From Xestospongia muta (lineage: Eukaryota; Porifera; Demospongiae; Haplosclerida; Petrosiidae), in NCBI GenBank assembly GCA_963693285.1, contig OY848918.1, positions 16,366,263 to 16,430,262 on the forward strand: a DNA stretch of 64,000 nt, read 5' to 3'. A program made the translations under genes and the position numbers. The notes below the pieces were generated by a model. That model saw only the letters and a list, made by a program, of their open reading frames with translations, was not told the DNA's origin and did no database searches. Of this stretch, positions 1 through 12,600 are shown one piece after another (positions within the stretch are counted from its first letter, which is position 1; the number at the start of each line of letters is the position of its first letter).

Positions 1-45
1 GTCTTACTTTCCCAATCCTGCTCAACTTACTTTTACCAATTACAG

Positions 46-308
46 AAATGTCAACATGCCAGCGATTCAATTGATCAATAAAACTTGTTATTTGAATTGC
101 AGTCAAGTCAATGAAACAAATGTCAATTCATGCTGGAACTCATTTTCCAATACCAAGGCATATGCTATCACTTGCATCAATTCAAGAAAACTCTGATAAA
201 TACCCAACAAGTGTGACATATTTTTTTACAACTGATTCTACAGCTACTCAAGTAACAATATCTGACAACCAAGGTACAATTGGAAGTACCATAGTATTGA
301 ATAAATGA
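46..308 (+). pseudogene. Exon-like remnant, small cysteine-containing protein piece (copy 1)
   Basis: An AG acceptor at 44-45 is followed by an exon-like stretch ending at a stop at 306-308. It corresponds to 57636-57896, where the frame is open from the acceptor and encodes a Cys- and Thr-rich piece. Here one extra base near 67-75 and one extra A near 187-190 break that frame. The protein is not recognised; an extracellular domain is only a guess from the cysteines and Asn-X-Thr sites. Confidence 0.4.
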
Positions 309-852
309 CAATCTTAGCCCACCTTCACTACAATGTATCTTATTATATTTACCAAATACAATGTGAGCAATCTCAAAGTTTAGATCTAATGAGTACAATC
401 AACCAACTGGTGTATATTATATACTTGGTGCAACATTGGTGTAGTTTTGACAGCTCTCAACACAGGCTGGTACTATTGTAAGAGGGAATAAGGAGTTGTG
501 GATACAATATTATAAAACATAGTTCATCAAAGATATCATAACAATGCCAGGCATCAATGTTATCAGATTTATGCCTGTAAACAATTATTTATCTGGTGGT
601 AAGTACAACAGGCTCTTTGTTGTGTTATTTGTAAAACATGTTTATTTGGCTAACAGCTTCAACTGAATCACCAATAATCCAGAAAAAGAGAATTAGTTAT
701 CTACTCTAATACTTCTTACTGACTGCATTTGTTAAGCAACCTTCAGGCAAATTTTGTTCTTATAGAGCATTCAAATTGGGCCCAGTTAATAGGGCTTCTT
801 CGTGCACTTATTAACTAAAGGACATGTTGCCCGTTTAATCTATACATTTCAG

Positions 853-957
853 TACCTACAAGGTTATTCTCAATGTTCAATCATCAGTTAACTACATCAC
901 ATTCCAGTGGAACACTGAAAATGCTAATGGTTTTAACAACTTTCCTCCATCATCTTA
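853..957 (+). pseudogene. Exon-like fragment with beta-sandwich-like pattern (copy 1)
   Basis: After an acceptor at 851-852 a short frame reads through a segment containing the motif YITFQWNTENANG, reminiscent of a fibronectin III or similar beta-sandwich strand pattern, and stops at 955-957. The duplicate at 58431 has the same segment with an earlier stop. Domain identity is a guess; I treat it as part of a dead gene shared by both duplicated blocks. Confidence 0.3.
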
Positions 958-1419
958 AACTTCTACTGACATCATATGGCTCAATAGCAATATTGGTTGC
1001 ACATTATATATTATTCAAACCAACTTGGAATGGCATGACAGAGTAAGTGAGAGGGCAGAGAGGGCACCTATAAACCTTGTCCACAAAATATTATATATAA
1101 CAAGTACATAGGTGAAGAAGACTGTGGGGATCAGCTCCATGGCTATTACAGTTGTAAAATCAAGTAACACAAGTTGTATAAATATATAGTCTTCATTCTG
1201 TTCAATGTTACCATCATGAATACATACATTTTACACAAACACTATCACAACCAGCAACATTTAAAACATAAAAGATTTCTATGTTCAGCTAGCAAAAGAG
1301 TTGATAGGTAACTATTGTAGTCAACTAAGATGTGGTGACAGTTGAAGACCTATTCATCAACTATCTCTTTATCATTTTCCTATGAAGATAAGTGATGACA
1401 ACAACAAGTTGAAAAGAGG

Positions 1420-2165
1420 TCAATACTCTTACCACAATGCAGTTCACCACACTCATGTTGATGGTTCCTCTCACATCCTGGTATTATAGAGAGTGTGATG
1501 TTTGGATTTTTCATACTGGTGATACTAAAGATTGCTTTCTAATTTGGCACACATTGGCTACAACAATCACGACCAATTGTCACTATTGTATGAGCAGAAA
1601 CAGAAAAACTTTAAGGCATACATACTGCTTAATAATACTCTATAGTTCAAAAACCTACATTACTTCGAGTGTTTCTAGCTTTGAAAAGACATAACAATGC
1701 CTTCAGTAGTATGTATTGCAGCTTAGATTCAGCGATCCACTTGCTTTAGCTTGGTGTACGAAAAAGTGCTTTACTCTCACGCTACTATATCTCCGTCGTA
1801 GTAATGTCTACAGCCAACTTTCAAGATATAGAATGTCCACTTCTCGAACTCATCTTCCTTCTGAACGAACCTTCTCTATACCAATCTGCCTAGTTCTTTC
1901 AGTAAAACTCACTCTTTGCTGGTCAACCTAAAAGGTCATTTTCTAATTTTTCTTGAAATAAATTTCGCTGTCACGTGTATTTGCGCCATTTTGCGGTTTA
2001 ATAGAATTTCACGTGTAATCGGTTAATCAAGTGGAAGGACAACAAAGACATTGCAAGGACACTATCACCCAAAGCTGTCAATTTTAATGGAAAGATTCAA
2101 GATTCAATATCATGTCGTCAACAGGGAGAGTAGTTGATGTTGATGAAGAGTAAATTTCTACATTT
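1420..2165. other. Promoter-like stretch with short ORFs, duplicated at 59080-59950
   Basis: No convincing gene. The part near 1960-2035 is locally less AT-rich and holds CACGTG at 1973-1978 and a second CACGTG-like site near 2011. A 13-codon reading frame starts at ATG 2112 and runs into a GTAAAT that could be a splice donor at 2150. The same block recurs at 59902 and, degraded, at 15312. It may be a former first exon with its promoter, but the downstream ANK exon is phase 0 while this donor would be phase 2, so direct splicing does not fit. Confidence 0.3.
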
Positions 2166-2529
2166 GTCGCAGCACTAAGGCAGCTTATGGAATTTTGTGA
2201 TACATTTCTATGGGATATTTGAATGTTGCAACAACGTCTATGGGTTTGAAGTTAATCTTACCTTACAGGACTGGATACAGCTCAACATAAGGATACCACT
2301 GGTCTCATAAAGGCCACTGTCTCCATTCCCTGTTACTGTTGTAAGTAAAAAGGTCTCTGTTCCTAAAACTTCACATTCACCTACATAAAACTATTAGCCT
2401 CAAGGTACCAAATCAAATCAAGTTGTGTATAGAGAACGTATTCATAACATAGTTCTATCAGAGCTATCCTCCATCATATTTCTGTAGGAAAACTTTCCTA
2501 CCAGTTGTGATTTAAAATAAGAACAGATA

Positions 2530-3065
2530 GATAACAAAACTACTCAAGCCAACAAAGGAAGTCTGGCCATTATTTGGAGAATCAGAAGGTGTTCTAGCCA
2601 TTACCTGAGGTATCGAATGTTTATTCTCTACATTTAATGTAACTACTCATACTAAAGAAGGATGTCTGGCCTTTATCTGGGGAATCAAAGCTCATTCTTT
2701 ACCTTGATCTCAACTACTCAAGATTAGAAAAGGAAGTCTGGCCATTTTTTATGGAATCAAAAGTTCATTTTCTACCTCAAACTCAACTACTCAACTCTAG
2801 AGAAAGCATTGTGGCCATTATCTGGGGAATCAAAGTTCATTCTTTACCTCTAACTCAATTACTCAACCCTAAAGAAAGAAGTATCTGCGAAATTAAAAGT
2901 TCATTAGTACTTTCAAAATACTACTCAGCCCTAAAGAAGGAAGTCAGAAGTTCATTCTTTACCTCGAATACAACTACTCAACTCTAGAAGGAAGTCTGAC
3001 CATTACCTGGGGAATAAAAGTTCAATCTATACTTCTAATGCAACTACTCAACCCTAGAAGGAATT
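2530..3065. repeat. Minisatellite, about 70-bp unit, short array
   Basis: Tandem imperfect units carry the recurring words AAGTCTGGCCATT, GGGGAATCAAAAGTTCATT, TACCTC and ACTACTCAACCCTAGA. About seven units are recognisable. The corresponding array in the second duplicated block (60330-62880) is several times longer, so the array changed length after the duplication. Confidence 0.9.
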
Positions 3066-3241
3066 TTGAAAAAAATATTATCATGAATACCACTGCTGAC
3101 AACACATAGAGTAATAACCTCTCTATATACATTAGTGAAATGATATTGAGTTATTTTACCTATCCTTTATAATGTATCATTAGATGTAGTTGTATATTCT
3201 ATAGTCAATTGATCATAAATACTGACATACCTTTTATGTAG

Positions 3242-3340
3242 AACAAGATAACTCCTCTTCACTGGGCTGCTTACTGTGGCTATTCTGAAACAGCTCATCT
3301 ACTTATTAAAGCTGGTGCATCACTGGATCCTATTGACAAA
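3242..3340 (+). CDS. Gene 1 exon: ankyrin repeat
   Basis: Thirty-three codons, phase 0-0, with the ANK signature TPLHWAAYCGYSETAHLLI and the ending GASLDPIDK. The acceptor is at 3240-3241 and the donor GTAAGT at 3341. It is nearly identical to the exon at 63433-63531 of gene 3 and more distantly related to 55183-55281. Confidence 0.93.
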
Positions 3341-6300
3341 GTAAGTATTTCCATTATTTAAATATGTTGTTATTATTATTCATGACTGTATTTTGTATGT
3401 AATGTTGTTATTAATACATGTAATTATGTAGATATTTGTGGTTTAATCATCTCCTATAAGTTGTTATATGAACATTCCTAAAATAACTACACAGATGAAA
3501 GTGATTATTGTAGTAGCTAATATTAACACAAGATGACATAATGCCTACAAAAACTAAAGTGCCAATTTATTCCCTTAGAAGGTGATGCCTACTTTAATTA
3601 CTTTACTAGTGAGTCACCTGAATATTGGGAGAACTTTCACAGATTTTCTATCAATAGATCAAATTGATTTTGGTTGCAATAGATAGACAAGTAGTACCTT
3701 AATTTATTATAAACATTTGAAGGATAATTCAAGCAAGCTTTAATAGTTACAGTTAGACAAAATTTACAGTACAGGCTATGTCACAGATTTAACACATCAG
3801 GATATTCCTAATGATTATTGTTATCATATATTCGTCACATCTGCCAACTAAGGGATATAATTGAAATATGTTTGCTAGTGTCAGATATTATAAGGAAATC
3901 ATTGCTTTAATGTGTAGTATAGTACTAATGTGTTTATAATTGTGTATCTACTTGTTATTTTATCATCTAACATTGATTGTTTTATCATGTAAGCAATATT
4001 AACAAACTAAAAATAAGAAATACTCTATCAAATCTGATTATTAACTGTGCTTATAATATAATCATTATTACATCAGTTGTTTGTTTAGCTGAATGCTCTT
4101 TACTCTAGTTATATATGTCTTGGTAAAATCAAACAATTATAAAGAGTTATGTTGAGATACCTTTAGTGCTTTTTATGTCTCTAACAATCAGTGATATAGT
4201 AGACTATGTTATCATTATTGTATTATAGTGTGCTTTAACAATGCTATGAGCTTAAGCATTGGTTGTCTGCTGGTATTACAAAATTTGTAGTTTCTGAATT
4301 CAACTTGCTGATAATCACAGAGACAGTAAGTAGCTTTGGGTTCTAAAAGTACAAAAGCCTTCATTGAGAAGCAGATATGCAAAACTAAGTAAAAAGATAA
4401 AACAATGACAGCATATCACTTGAGGTCTGTCTATTTGTTTATGTGCATTCAACTACTACCTATTATTACAACATATGAGGTGCTAGTAATACCAGATATA
4501 AGCTAAAATGACATTACCTGACATATGTTACAATATAAACAACATGTCTATACAACCCTAGCACTAACTATAATTAGAGTCAGTGTCATCACTATGTTTA
4601 TTCCATAATATAAATTAAATGGTTTGACATTCTAAGTGATAGCATAGAGAATGTACAAGGATACTGTTTATTACTTGCAGAAAATATGCTCTGATATTTA
4701 CATTGAGAGAATAATTAGACTTGTATAATAGATTCTTCAGTTTGTTAGTGACTTCTTACAACATGACATATGAGTGAATCTTTACAAACTACTGCTTGTA
4801 TTAATCCTAACATTTTATATAACTGTACTGGCATCTTTGTTGTGATGATAATTGATTTGTCCTGCCAGTGGTCAGCATAATCAACAGTAGACATCACTTA
4901 CAAAGTAGTTCACTCAGTATTGTCACAACCAGATATTTAGTGTGATAATTTAATTTATTTTATGGTACTCCTTTGTAGCATTATACTGTTATACATTCCA
5001 GTAAATAGTTAACATTTAATGTTTAATCTACAATAAATCATGCTCTTCCTTGAAGTCTAGTATTTTACAGTATTTGTGTGAAAACTGTATGCATTACAAT
5101 TTTAAGGATGTTTTTGAATCCCCTTCCCACTACTAAAGCTCTATCATAAGATATGTTTGTTAGAGATAATTTTAATAACAAATATAACAGATATCATCAA
5201 TGTTGAATTAATATACAGTGGTTATTACAATTATAACACATAGTATAGATCATCATATGTTGGACAATTGTAATAATATGATTGGAAGAACATAAATGTT
5301 AGCATTATATCAATTTAGTATATTCCCTACATTATGTTTTATTACATAGTTTTAGCAATGATTATCTTATAATGCTATAGTATAAAAAATCTTTCATGTT
5401 CCTTCTATTATAATTTCTTTTATCACATAGAATGGACTTAGCCCTTTACATTATGCCTGCCGTGGAGGGAAAGTAGAATGTGTTGAAATATTACTATTAT
5501 GTGGTGCAGATGCCACCATAAAGAATATTAAGGGCCAAACACCTGCTGACATGGTAGAACCTGATGATATCAGTAATGAGAAAATCCTACAACTAATTGA
5601 CAAGTCACTACATGGTCAGTGTATAGTTCTATACTAATGTAGTTCATTGTATTTTCTGTACATTAGAATGTACTTACAATAAATGTCAATACAATGATAA
5701 TAATGTAACCTAGTAACATGATGTATACTGCTAGTAATAACAGTGTCACTTTATACATGACTATACAATCTGTACAAACTGATAATCAAGGATTACAAGC
5801 AAACACTCAGTACTATGATCAAACACTTGTCTTGACTTCACTAGTAACATATGTATGTATAAATTATATTGAAAGTAGTCATATGAAAATGTACTGTATT
5901 AATAACAGTCAAACAAATTACTAACTACAGATATTGTTTTATTAACTTATTGAAAGCTATTAAGAAATCATTGTTTTGACTGTTAAGGATAAGTCAGTTA
6001 TAATAAACTGATTAATATCATAACATGTCTTTGGAGATAATTAACATTCCATCCATCAAATCATAAACTACAGAGACTCATACAATACAATGTTATAACA
6101 TCATACATAATGCAATCCTTAATCATAAGTGTACCAGTATTACTGTACCAATATGAAGGATACCATATAGTGTTATACAGTATCACAACAATATTTATAT
6201 AAAGATTTTCCTCTTTTCCTTTATAGATTATACTGGTTTACTTCACAAGGCACTCAAAGAAGGCCGAATTCGATGCAAATACTCAAAGTTATCACTGTCT

Positions 6301-9202
6301 GGAGCTCCTGGGACAGGAAAATCATCTATCATGAAACTCTTATTAAATCTCCCACCACCTACCCTTCATCATAGTACCTCTGTAGTCTCTGCTCCTGAAG
6401 TAAGAAGAATAGAGACTGCAAGTCTCATTGCAGGAAGTGAGTCAACCGATACGTCTTTCACCAGTCAATTTTGGGAAGAAATTAATACTCCATATGTAAA
6501 ACGTATGATTGCCAAAGCCATTAAAATTGGAGTCCCATCTTCTCCTGTTGATTCCACCACACAACATGAGGATAGCAACAGTTCATCTGATGATGATGGT
6601 TCACAAGAAGAAACACCACCAGACCTAGATGAAGCCACCTCAGTTTCTCCTTCAAAGCCAACATCTCCACCTGTCTCACAAACAGTAAATGAGATTGCTG
6701 AGATCATGCCTACTGTAAAAGAATCTCCTGAGCTATTTAACTCACATTGGATTTACTGTGTAGATTCAGGTGGACAAGCAGCCTTTATGGATATTGCTCC
6801 CGCAATATTACGCTACAGCCCAGTTAATATTCTCACGCAAAAGCTAAACGAGAAGCTTGAAGACAAGCCAAATTTTGTTTTTAGCTTTAAGGGTCGACAG
6901 ATTGGAGCCCCAGTAGAGCGCAAAATTACTAATTTACAATTACTTGAGTCGTCTTTTCGTTCACTAGCATCCATAGATCAGCCTGATTTGCGCAAAATTC
7001 ACGTTACGTTTTCACATCCAGAGCCTTCCCTTCTTGTTCTTGGGACGTTTTTTGATAAAATAACGGAATGTGTGGGTGAGTCATTGGAAGAAAAGAATGT
7101 TCGTTTGTGGTCTACCTTAAGTCAATTCAGAGGAGTGCATGTGAATTTCTGTGAAGCAAAAAAGGAGATAATATTTCCTGTCAACACAACAGCCAGAGGT
7201 GAGCCTGAAATGAAAATTGCAGAGAGAATTCGTACAATTGTGTCCCGATCTTACATTGAGGCAGAAATTCCAGCACGATGGTTCTTGTTTAAGCTTGAAT
7301 TAGAGGATCTTCAGAAAATTACTAAGTCAATGGTTGTCAATAAAAGAGAATGCTTAAGAATAGGGTTGACTCTTGAGATGGATCGGAAAGACATCGAAGC
7401 TTCATTACTTTACTATCACGATTTAACCATTTTCTTGTATTTTCCAGCTGTATTGCCCAATGTGGTTTTCCTCCACCCTCAACCCCTTTTTAATAAGCTT
7501 TCAGAAGTAATCAGTATTTCTTTTGCTGATGCTGTGACATACTTAGAACAAATGAATATAGTTGTTCCAAGCAATGCTCATCTTCAACTCAAAGCTGAAG
7601 GTATTTTTACACGTGAGCTACTCGATTGTTTTCCTGATGGTTTCTCGCTTGATTTTACTGCAGACGACTTCTTGAAGTTAATGGAAGATATCTTTATTAT
7701 TGCTCCTTTACCAGAGAAAGGGAAGTTCTTTTTACCCTGTGTTTTACCTACTACTTCTAACTTGGAGAATATAACAAGCTCCTTTGCAAAAGTCACGGAT
7801 GCTCTTGTTTTAACTTGGGATATGAAGCCGATACCTCAAGGAATCTTTCCTGCTCTGGCTGTTAATCTTGTTAAGCGACAAAAGTCACCAATATTTGATC
7901 TTTATCAACCTCCAACATCTGATGAGCCTTCAGAGGAACTACTACAATATCGTAATGCTATCCAGTTACAGTGTCTTGATTTAGGAGGAGGAGTTTTGCT
8001 TGTTGATACTATCTACTCTGTAGATATCTACTACAGTGGCCCTTCAGAAAATTGCTCAGCTGTTCGAAATGCTGTTGTCGAAGGCATTGGAGATATTGTT
8101 AAAAAGTTTCAGTATAAGCCAATTCTTTCATCACCTCAGGAACATTTCTATTGCTCAATATGTTATTCTTCCAATCATCTTTGTCGTCCGGATGACAAGA
8201 AGAAGATACTTACTTGCAATAGAAACCCTCGATTGATAGCAGATATTGATCATTTACGACAATTACCTTGGATTACACATGGTGTGGCCGTAGGGAAACT
8301 GCAATTACAAAGTTAGTATTTACTTGAACTTTTGTGTAGAAACATTCTGCTGAAGCTTAAGGAATGTTTGCATTAACTTACCTGCATACCTAAAACTGCA
8401 TTTATATGTAAAATATTATGCCACCTGTCAAGAGCCAATTATGAAATTGTTATGAATGCAAACATGTCATTTGTCCTGATGAAAGCATATGATAAACAGT
8501 AATTTATTTAGATAACCATTATTTAATATTGCAATAAAACCAATCATCTTTTAAAGAGTCCTTTGCAGAAAAATATAAACAATGTGACAGAATATCAATA
8601 TAGAGCCATGCCTTCATGTAGCTATATAGCACCTTATCAACTGTTACCTCCTTTACTAAGAGATTATTAACAATATGTTCTTACTGTATGTAGCTATTAA
8701 TTATGTTTGCTCCTTTTGTTTTATTAATAATTTCACAGACAACAAACCAGAGAAGCATAAACTCCTCAGGCTTCTTTCTTCTGTAAATGCAAAGTGGCAA
8801 GAGATAGGAGATCTACTTGGAGTTGACCCTAACACTATTGAGGGGTTGTGTCATTCTATTTCCTCTGACCAAGTGAAGATGTCAAAGATGCTACAAAGTT
8901 GGTTGGATAATGAGCCTACTCCAGTCACTTGGGGTAATATCATTGATGTCATAGATGGTCCACTACAAAATAAATCCCTTGCCAATGAAATTTGTCAATA
9001 TCTTGGCAATGAGTCAAGTATGTTATTAATATATTAATACTACATATTAGTACATGTGATGTGATTTTAAGTAAAACTAATTAGTTTAAAAAATAAATTG
9101 TTTTAGTACTATCTTTCTACTTTACTTTCTTCACTTTTATGCATTAATATTTCCATAATGTCTCATATTATTACAGATAAAACTCATAGCAGTACTTTGT
9201 AA
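3242..9202 (+). CDS. Gene 1: ANK-Roc-COR-death domain protein, 5' partial
   Basis: Five exons join in frame: 3242-3340, 5431-5614, 6227-8311, 8739-9017 and 9177-9202, with GT-AG sites at each junction and matching phases (0, 1, 1, 1). The visible part is 890 residues. The order is one full ANK repeat, a last ANK repeat with linker, a Roc-like GTPase domain with P-loop GAPGTGKSS (6301-6327) and DSGGQ (6763-6777), a COR-like region (roughly 7240-8160) and a C-terminal death domain. The ATG at 6331 lies just after the P-loop and is internal. ANK exons further upstream are expected outside the window. The order matches the tail of DAPK1, without a kinase here. The likely role is intracellular signalling through nucleotide-switched oligomerisation and death-fold contacts; that role is inference from the families. 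Confidence 0.88.
3341..5430 (+). other. Intron of gene 1 (2.1 kb)
   Basis: AT-rich intron between ANK exons. The first 480 bases are shared with the right end of the window. I see no further exon, RNA gene or mobile-element end in it. Confidence 0.8.
5431..5614 (+). CDS. Gene 1 exon: last ankyrin repeat and linker
   Basis: Starts after CACATAG in phase 0 with the ANK pattern SPLHYACRGGKVECVEILL and a GADATIKN turn, then an acidic helical linker. It ends in phase 1 at donor GTCAGT (5615). It occupies the same place and has the same phases as exon 17183-17246 of gene 2. Confidence 0.92.
5615..6226 (+). other. Intron of gene 1
   Basis: AT-rich intron of 612 bases with a pyrimidine-rich tract before the acceptor TTATAG at 6221-6226. 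A short frame at 5718-5924 has no protein-like features and is not called. Confidence 0.8.
6227..8311 (+). CDS. Gene 1 exon: Roc-COR GTPase module
   Basis: One 2085-base exon, phase 1-1. P-loop GAPGTGKSS is followed by an insertion of about 145 residues rich in Ser, Pro, Asp and Glu before DSGGQ, which matches the Roc-type G3 motif. VLGTFFDK (about 7040) sits where Roc domains carry G4. After it come COR-like features: LFKLELEDL, the LEMDRKDIEASLLYYHDL helix, and FPAVLPNVVFLHPQPLF. The exon ends at donor GTTAGT (8312); without splicing the frame would stop at 8314-8316, so the death-domain exon depends on this splice. Nucleotide binding is supported by the motifs; GTP preference is inferred from the family. 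Confidence 0.87.
8312..8738 (+). other. Intron of gene 1
   Basis: Intron of 427 bases ending in TTTCACAG. It is AT-rich and no other feature is seen. Confidence 0.8.
8739..9017 (+). CDS. Gene 1 exon: death domain
   Basis: Exon of 279 bases, phase 1-1, encoding a six-helix death-domain pattern: LLRLLSS, then KWQEIGDLLGVDPNTIEGL, KMLQSWLDNEP, TWGNIIDVI and LANEICQYL. The homologous exon of gene 2 (22009-22287) has exactly the same length and about four-fifths identical residues. Death domains self-associate or pair with adaptor death domains; the partner is unknown here. Confidence 0.92.
9177..9202 (+). CDS. Gene 1 terminal coding exon
   Basis: After TTACAG at 9171-9176 the frame adds a tail ending HSSTL and stops at TAA 9200-9202. 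Gene 2 has a terminal exon of identical length and phase (22436-22461) ending ISSTS, which supports both calls. Confidence 0.85.
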
Positions 9203-9665
9203 TAACTGGTACAATAATGTAGGTAACATAAAAGGTACGTTTTAAAATTTGACATGTCATTAAATATATTATAAGTCAAGAGGTGTTCCACGTTTTATTA
9301 CAAAAATCATAATATTTATAAATAGCCACTACAGTGTTAAATAAATAATTTTTGTGAAATAATTTTTAGTAACATTTTATACCAGAAAATCAATTAAGAC
9401 CACTTGTTAATATTTTTTTTTCTTTTGTAGATACACATTGGACTTATACTTTCCCTTTTACATTGTTTAGCTATATTAACTGACAATTAATTTAGAAATG
9501 AATTTTTTCTTTAAAATTTTAAAAATACTATAATTATTTTGTAGTTGTGTTATTAGTTGACCTAATTAAAATAAAATAACTTATAACTTTGTAATTTAAT
9601 TGAAAAGACCTGTAAGTAGAACATGTATTCTGGCTGCTCATAGCCTCCTACTGTGAATAAAATCT
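9203..9665 (+). other. Probable 3' UTR of gene 1
   Basis: Resembles the region after gene 2 (22462-22870) in spacing and words, including a possible 3'-UTR intron from GTACGT near 9236 to TTTTGTAG near 9430 and a second TTTTGTAG with TGTGTTATTAGTT near 9540. AATAAA near 9656 is a candidate poly(A) signal. Confidence 0.5.
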
Positions 9666-12600
9666 CTGAGTTATTACTATCCACTTCGATGTGTAGTGTT
9701 GGTGCTTTCTATAACCTGTACATCACATGTAGTGAGTTATTTCTCCTGTTATATATAGCTGTTCATACTGTTAACATAAGAATGCAGTGAGAATGTCTTA
9801 CTTTGCATACAAATTTGTTATAACTGAAGTTGATCAATAAGTGAACATTTTACACCATGGATGGAAGGATTTGCTAAGTCATTATTAGACAAAGTGACTC
9901 TTTATTTCATATTAATAGAGAGAAGGCATCTTTAGTTCCACTCTCAGGCAAGATTAACCTGACTTAACTTAGTAGGTAAAAGAGAATTTTAACAAAAGCT
10001 ATAATTAAGTTTATTAATTGTTGTAGACCCTTTTCATTTTACTCTTGATGTTAAGACAAAAAGATCTGCTATGCTACCTGAAGGACAAGATCTTTAGCCT
10101 GTCCAAAACAATTAATTTTAGTAATTAGCTATAAACACAGCCTCAGTCTTCTCAAAGCAGTCTTATAAATCAATTTATCGAAATAAAAAAATAAAAATAA
10201 AGCCCGGGCAGTGTGAACTACTAAAATCAAATTAAAGTTGTTACTAACCCAATAAAAAAACATGCAGGCCATGGCCAGACCATAATAGTCTGGAAAATGC
10301 AGTGAATTTATATTTGTCATTTTTTAATCAGCTTGAGTGGGCATTATTCATTATATAAGTTATTTTAATCAGAACAAGAAACATTTTTGTGGTTACATGC
10401 TATGGAAAGTAAATAATTGTTTGGTATACTGTGGCAGATGTACAAGACTTTCAGGTGACTTTAAATTTTAAAAAGTTAAAAATTTTCATAAAATGTTGTG
10501 CTCAACAGTTCAAGGCATAATCAGTGATGAAGGTAGTTTAATAATAGGTATTATTTAAGAACCAAGTTCTTAAATCAATTTGATAATATTTCTTTTATAC
10601 ATTGATGATTTTATTGGACCTGAAGGTTCCTTTTCACGTTTTGACTGGTTATTAAACTGATTATTTTACAATCAAAATATTTCAATAAAGCAAGTTAGTG
10701 ACTAATATCAAATCATGTATTAACTGTATTTGATGATAAATTTTAATGAATTTATTACTTTATCATCGAGGAACATACTACACTTTTAGGAATGCATCAG
10801 ATTTTGAGGACGTTTAATATTAATGAAAGAGAGTGAGAGTGAAGGAGACTCAATTAAGTGTATGTGTCTTATTTAGAGACCATTCAATGTCTGTTTAATA
10901 ACTAGGATACCTTTTAACAAGTATGTTGTATATTGTAATGCTGTGGATTTGATTATCATATTATAGATTCAATCTGGACACAGCTCTATCATTGATAGTG
11001 CTATGTCCAATTTTTAAAATGGGTATACATTCTCTTTGTAGTATGTCAATTAATAGTGTTTAGATTTTTTGTTGATACTGAATTGTGCAATTTTCCAGGA
11101 TCAAACAAACAACACCAGTATGTTGAGTGAAAACTGCTACCATTGTCACAATTAGTTTAATCCAATCTAATATTTATAGGTTATATCTGCTTCACTGTAT
11201 CCAACATTCATGCTACATTTAGGAGTATATTGGATAGGTTTTTTTGGTATGATTAGTAAAAACTGTCATTTTTAAAGATGTGCTCAATGAATACAACTTA
11301 TATTCAATTGTAGATAATTTCAAACTTGTAAGTAAACTGAAAAATTTGTACATTGTTATGTAGCAACTTTTGTTAGATATGTTTCAGCAACTTTAGAGCT
11401 TAAAATGTGTTGTTGACAATAATGTGATTCATATACGAGTGAATTTAGTAGTTGCTGTGGCAATAGGCTTAAATCTCTCTCTCACTCTTTCTCTCTCTTT
11501 CTCTCTTTCAATATGCATCCATAATTCAGAATCTGTGAAAAGACTGTTATCAAATTTTTCAGTATCAATAAACCATAACTATGACAAGGAAACCTTGTAA
11601 TACACATTCTATAGTCTGTGATTATTCATCTCTTTTATCCAGATAAAGATAGGGAGATACTGACTTGTTGTAAAAATGACGTGAAAACTTAATACACTAC
11701 TGTGACTAGACTGATTTGATTTGTTTATATTTTCAGAAAAGTACATTTTTATACCAGTTAAGTAGGACTGCCTCATGTGACATATTGCTTTAGAACAGAG
11801 TTATGATTAGCAAAAAATGATACCAGCCATATCTTTAGACATTCATAATTCAATATAGTAAATGTGTTACAATACAATTTTAAACACTTACATATTATTA
11901 CAATATGCCCTAAAATTTGAACATACAATTAATTGTAACATTAGTGAGATTGTTGTAACATGTAGGAAATTATGAGTTTGGTAAATATTCTTCACTCGCC
12001 AAAATGTTTCCTTCCAATGTTTTAATTAGGCATGGCTATAAATAGGAAAAATCATTTGACAAATTTAATTTTGTCAACATTTATTTTGATATTTAAAATT
12101 GTTATGATCTTTCCAAAACTACCTCTATAAGTGTTGCTGTGAACATTTCTATGATAATAATGTTCATGACCTACTAATTATTCAATTAAGATAATTATGA
12201 CAATGAATAAGACTAAGTTTTTAAATTATGACAATGAATGATATTAAGTAATTTTTTTAATAAGGATGACCTTTTATATTTAGAGGTTATACCAGTATAT
12301 TGTATGTTTTATGATTACTAGCAAAAAAGTAAAAAAAACGATTCAATCATATTTAGAGACAACTATATATTGGTATAGTAATAGAGAGATATTAGTTAAT
12401 AAGGACATGTTGGACTTTATTTTGCATGAAAAAGTAATACTGTGTCATTGGCAACAGCTAAAATTTCATAAAGTATTAGTCTAGTCTGGTGTTCCTGTCC
12501 GTTTGCTTAAAGAGGATGAGTCTTGAGACAAGAGCATATAGGACTTGTATAGAAGGAATACATTTATAAGTAGATCATAGTCAGAACTGAAGGTCTATTA

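Larger units (their letters stand above)
1..3820. repeat. Segmental duplication, copy 1
   Basis: This block matches 57591-64000 in the same orientation, about 57.6 kb away, from its first base at the window edge to about 3820 where the partner runs off the right end. Most of it is nearly identical; the stretch after the ANK exon (3341-3820 versus 63532-64000) differs at only scattered bases. Differences include a much shorter minisatellite here and the absence of about 190 bases found in copy 2 around 59210-59396. The true left boundary lies outside the window. Confidence 0.93.

Noticed and set aside
6331..8316. A single-exon 661-residue protein starting at ATG 6331 and ending at TAG 8316
   Set aside because: The P-loop and an in-frame exon with a good acceptor lie upstream of this ATG, and the stop is bypassed by the GTTAGT donor leading in frame to the death-domain exon.
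11473..11509. CT-rich tract as a regulatory element
   Set aside because: Simple low-complexity sequence with no gene start near it.
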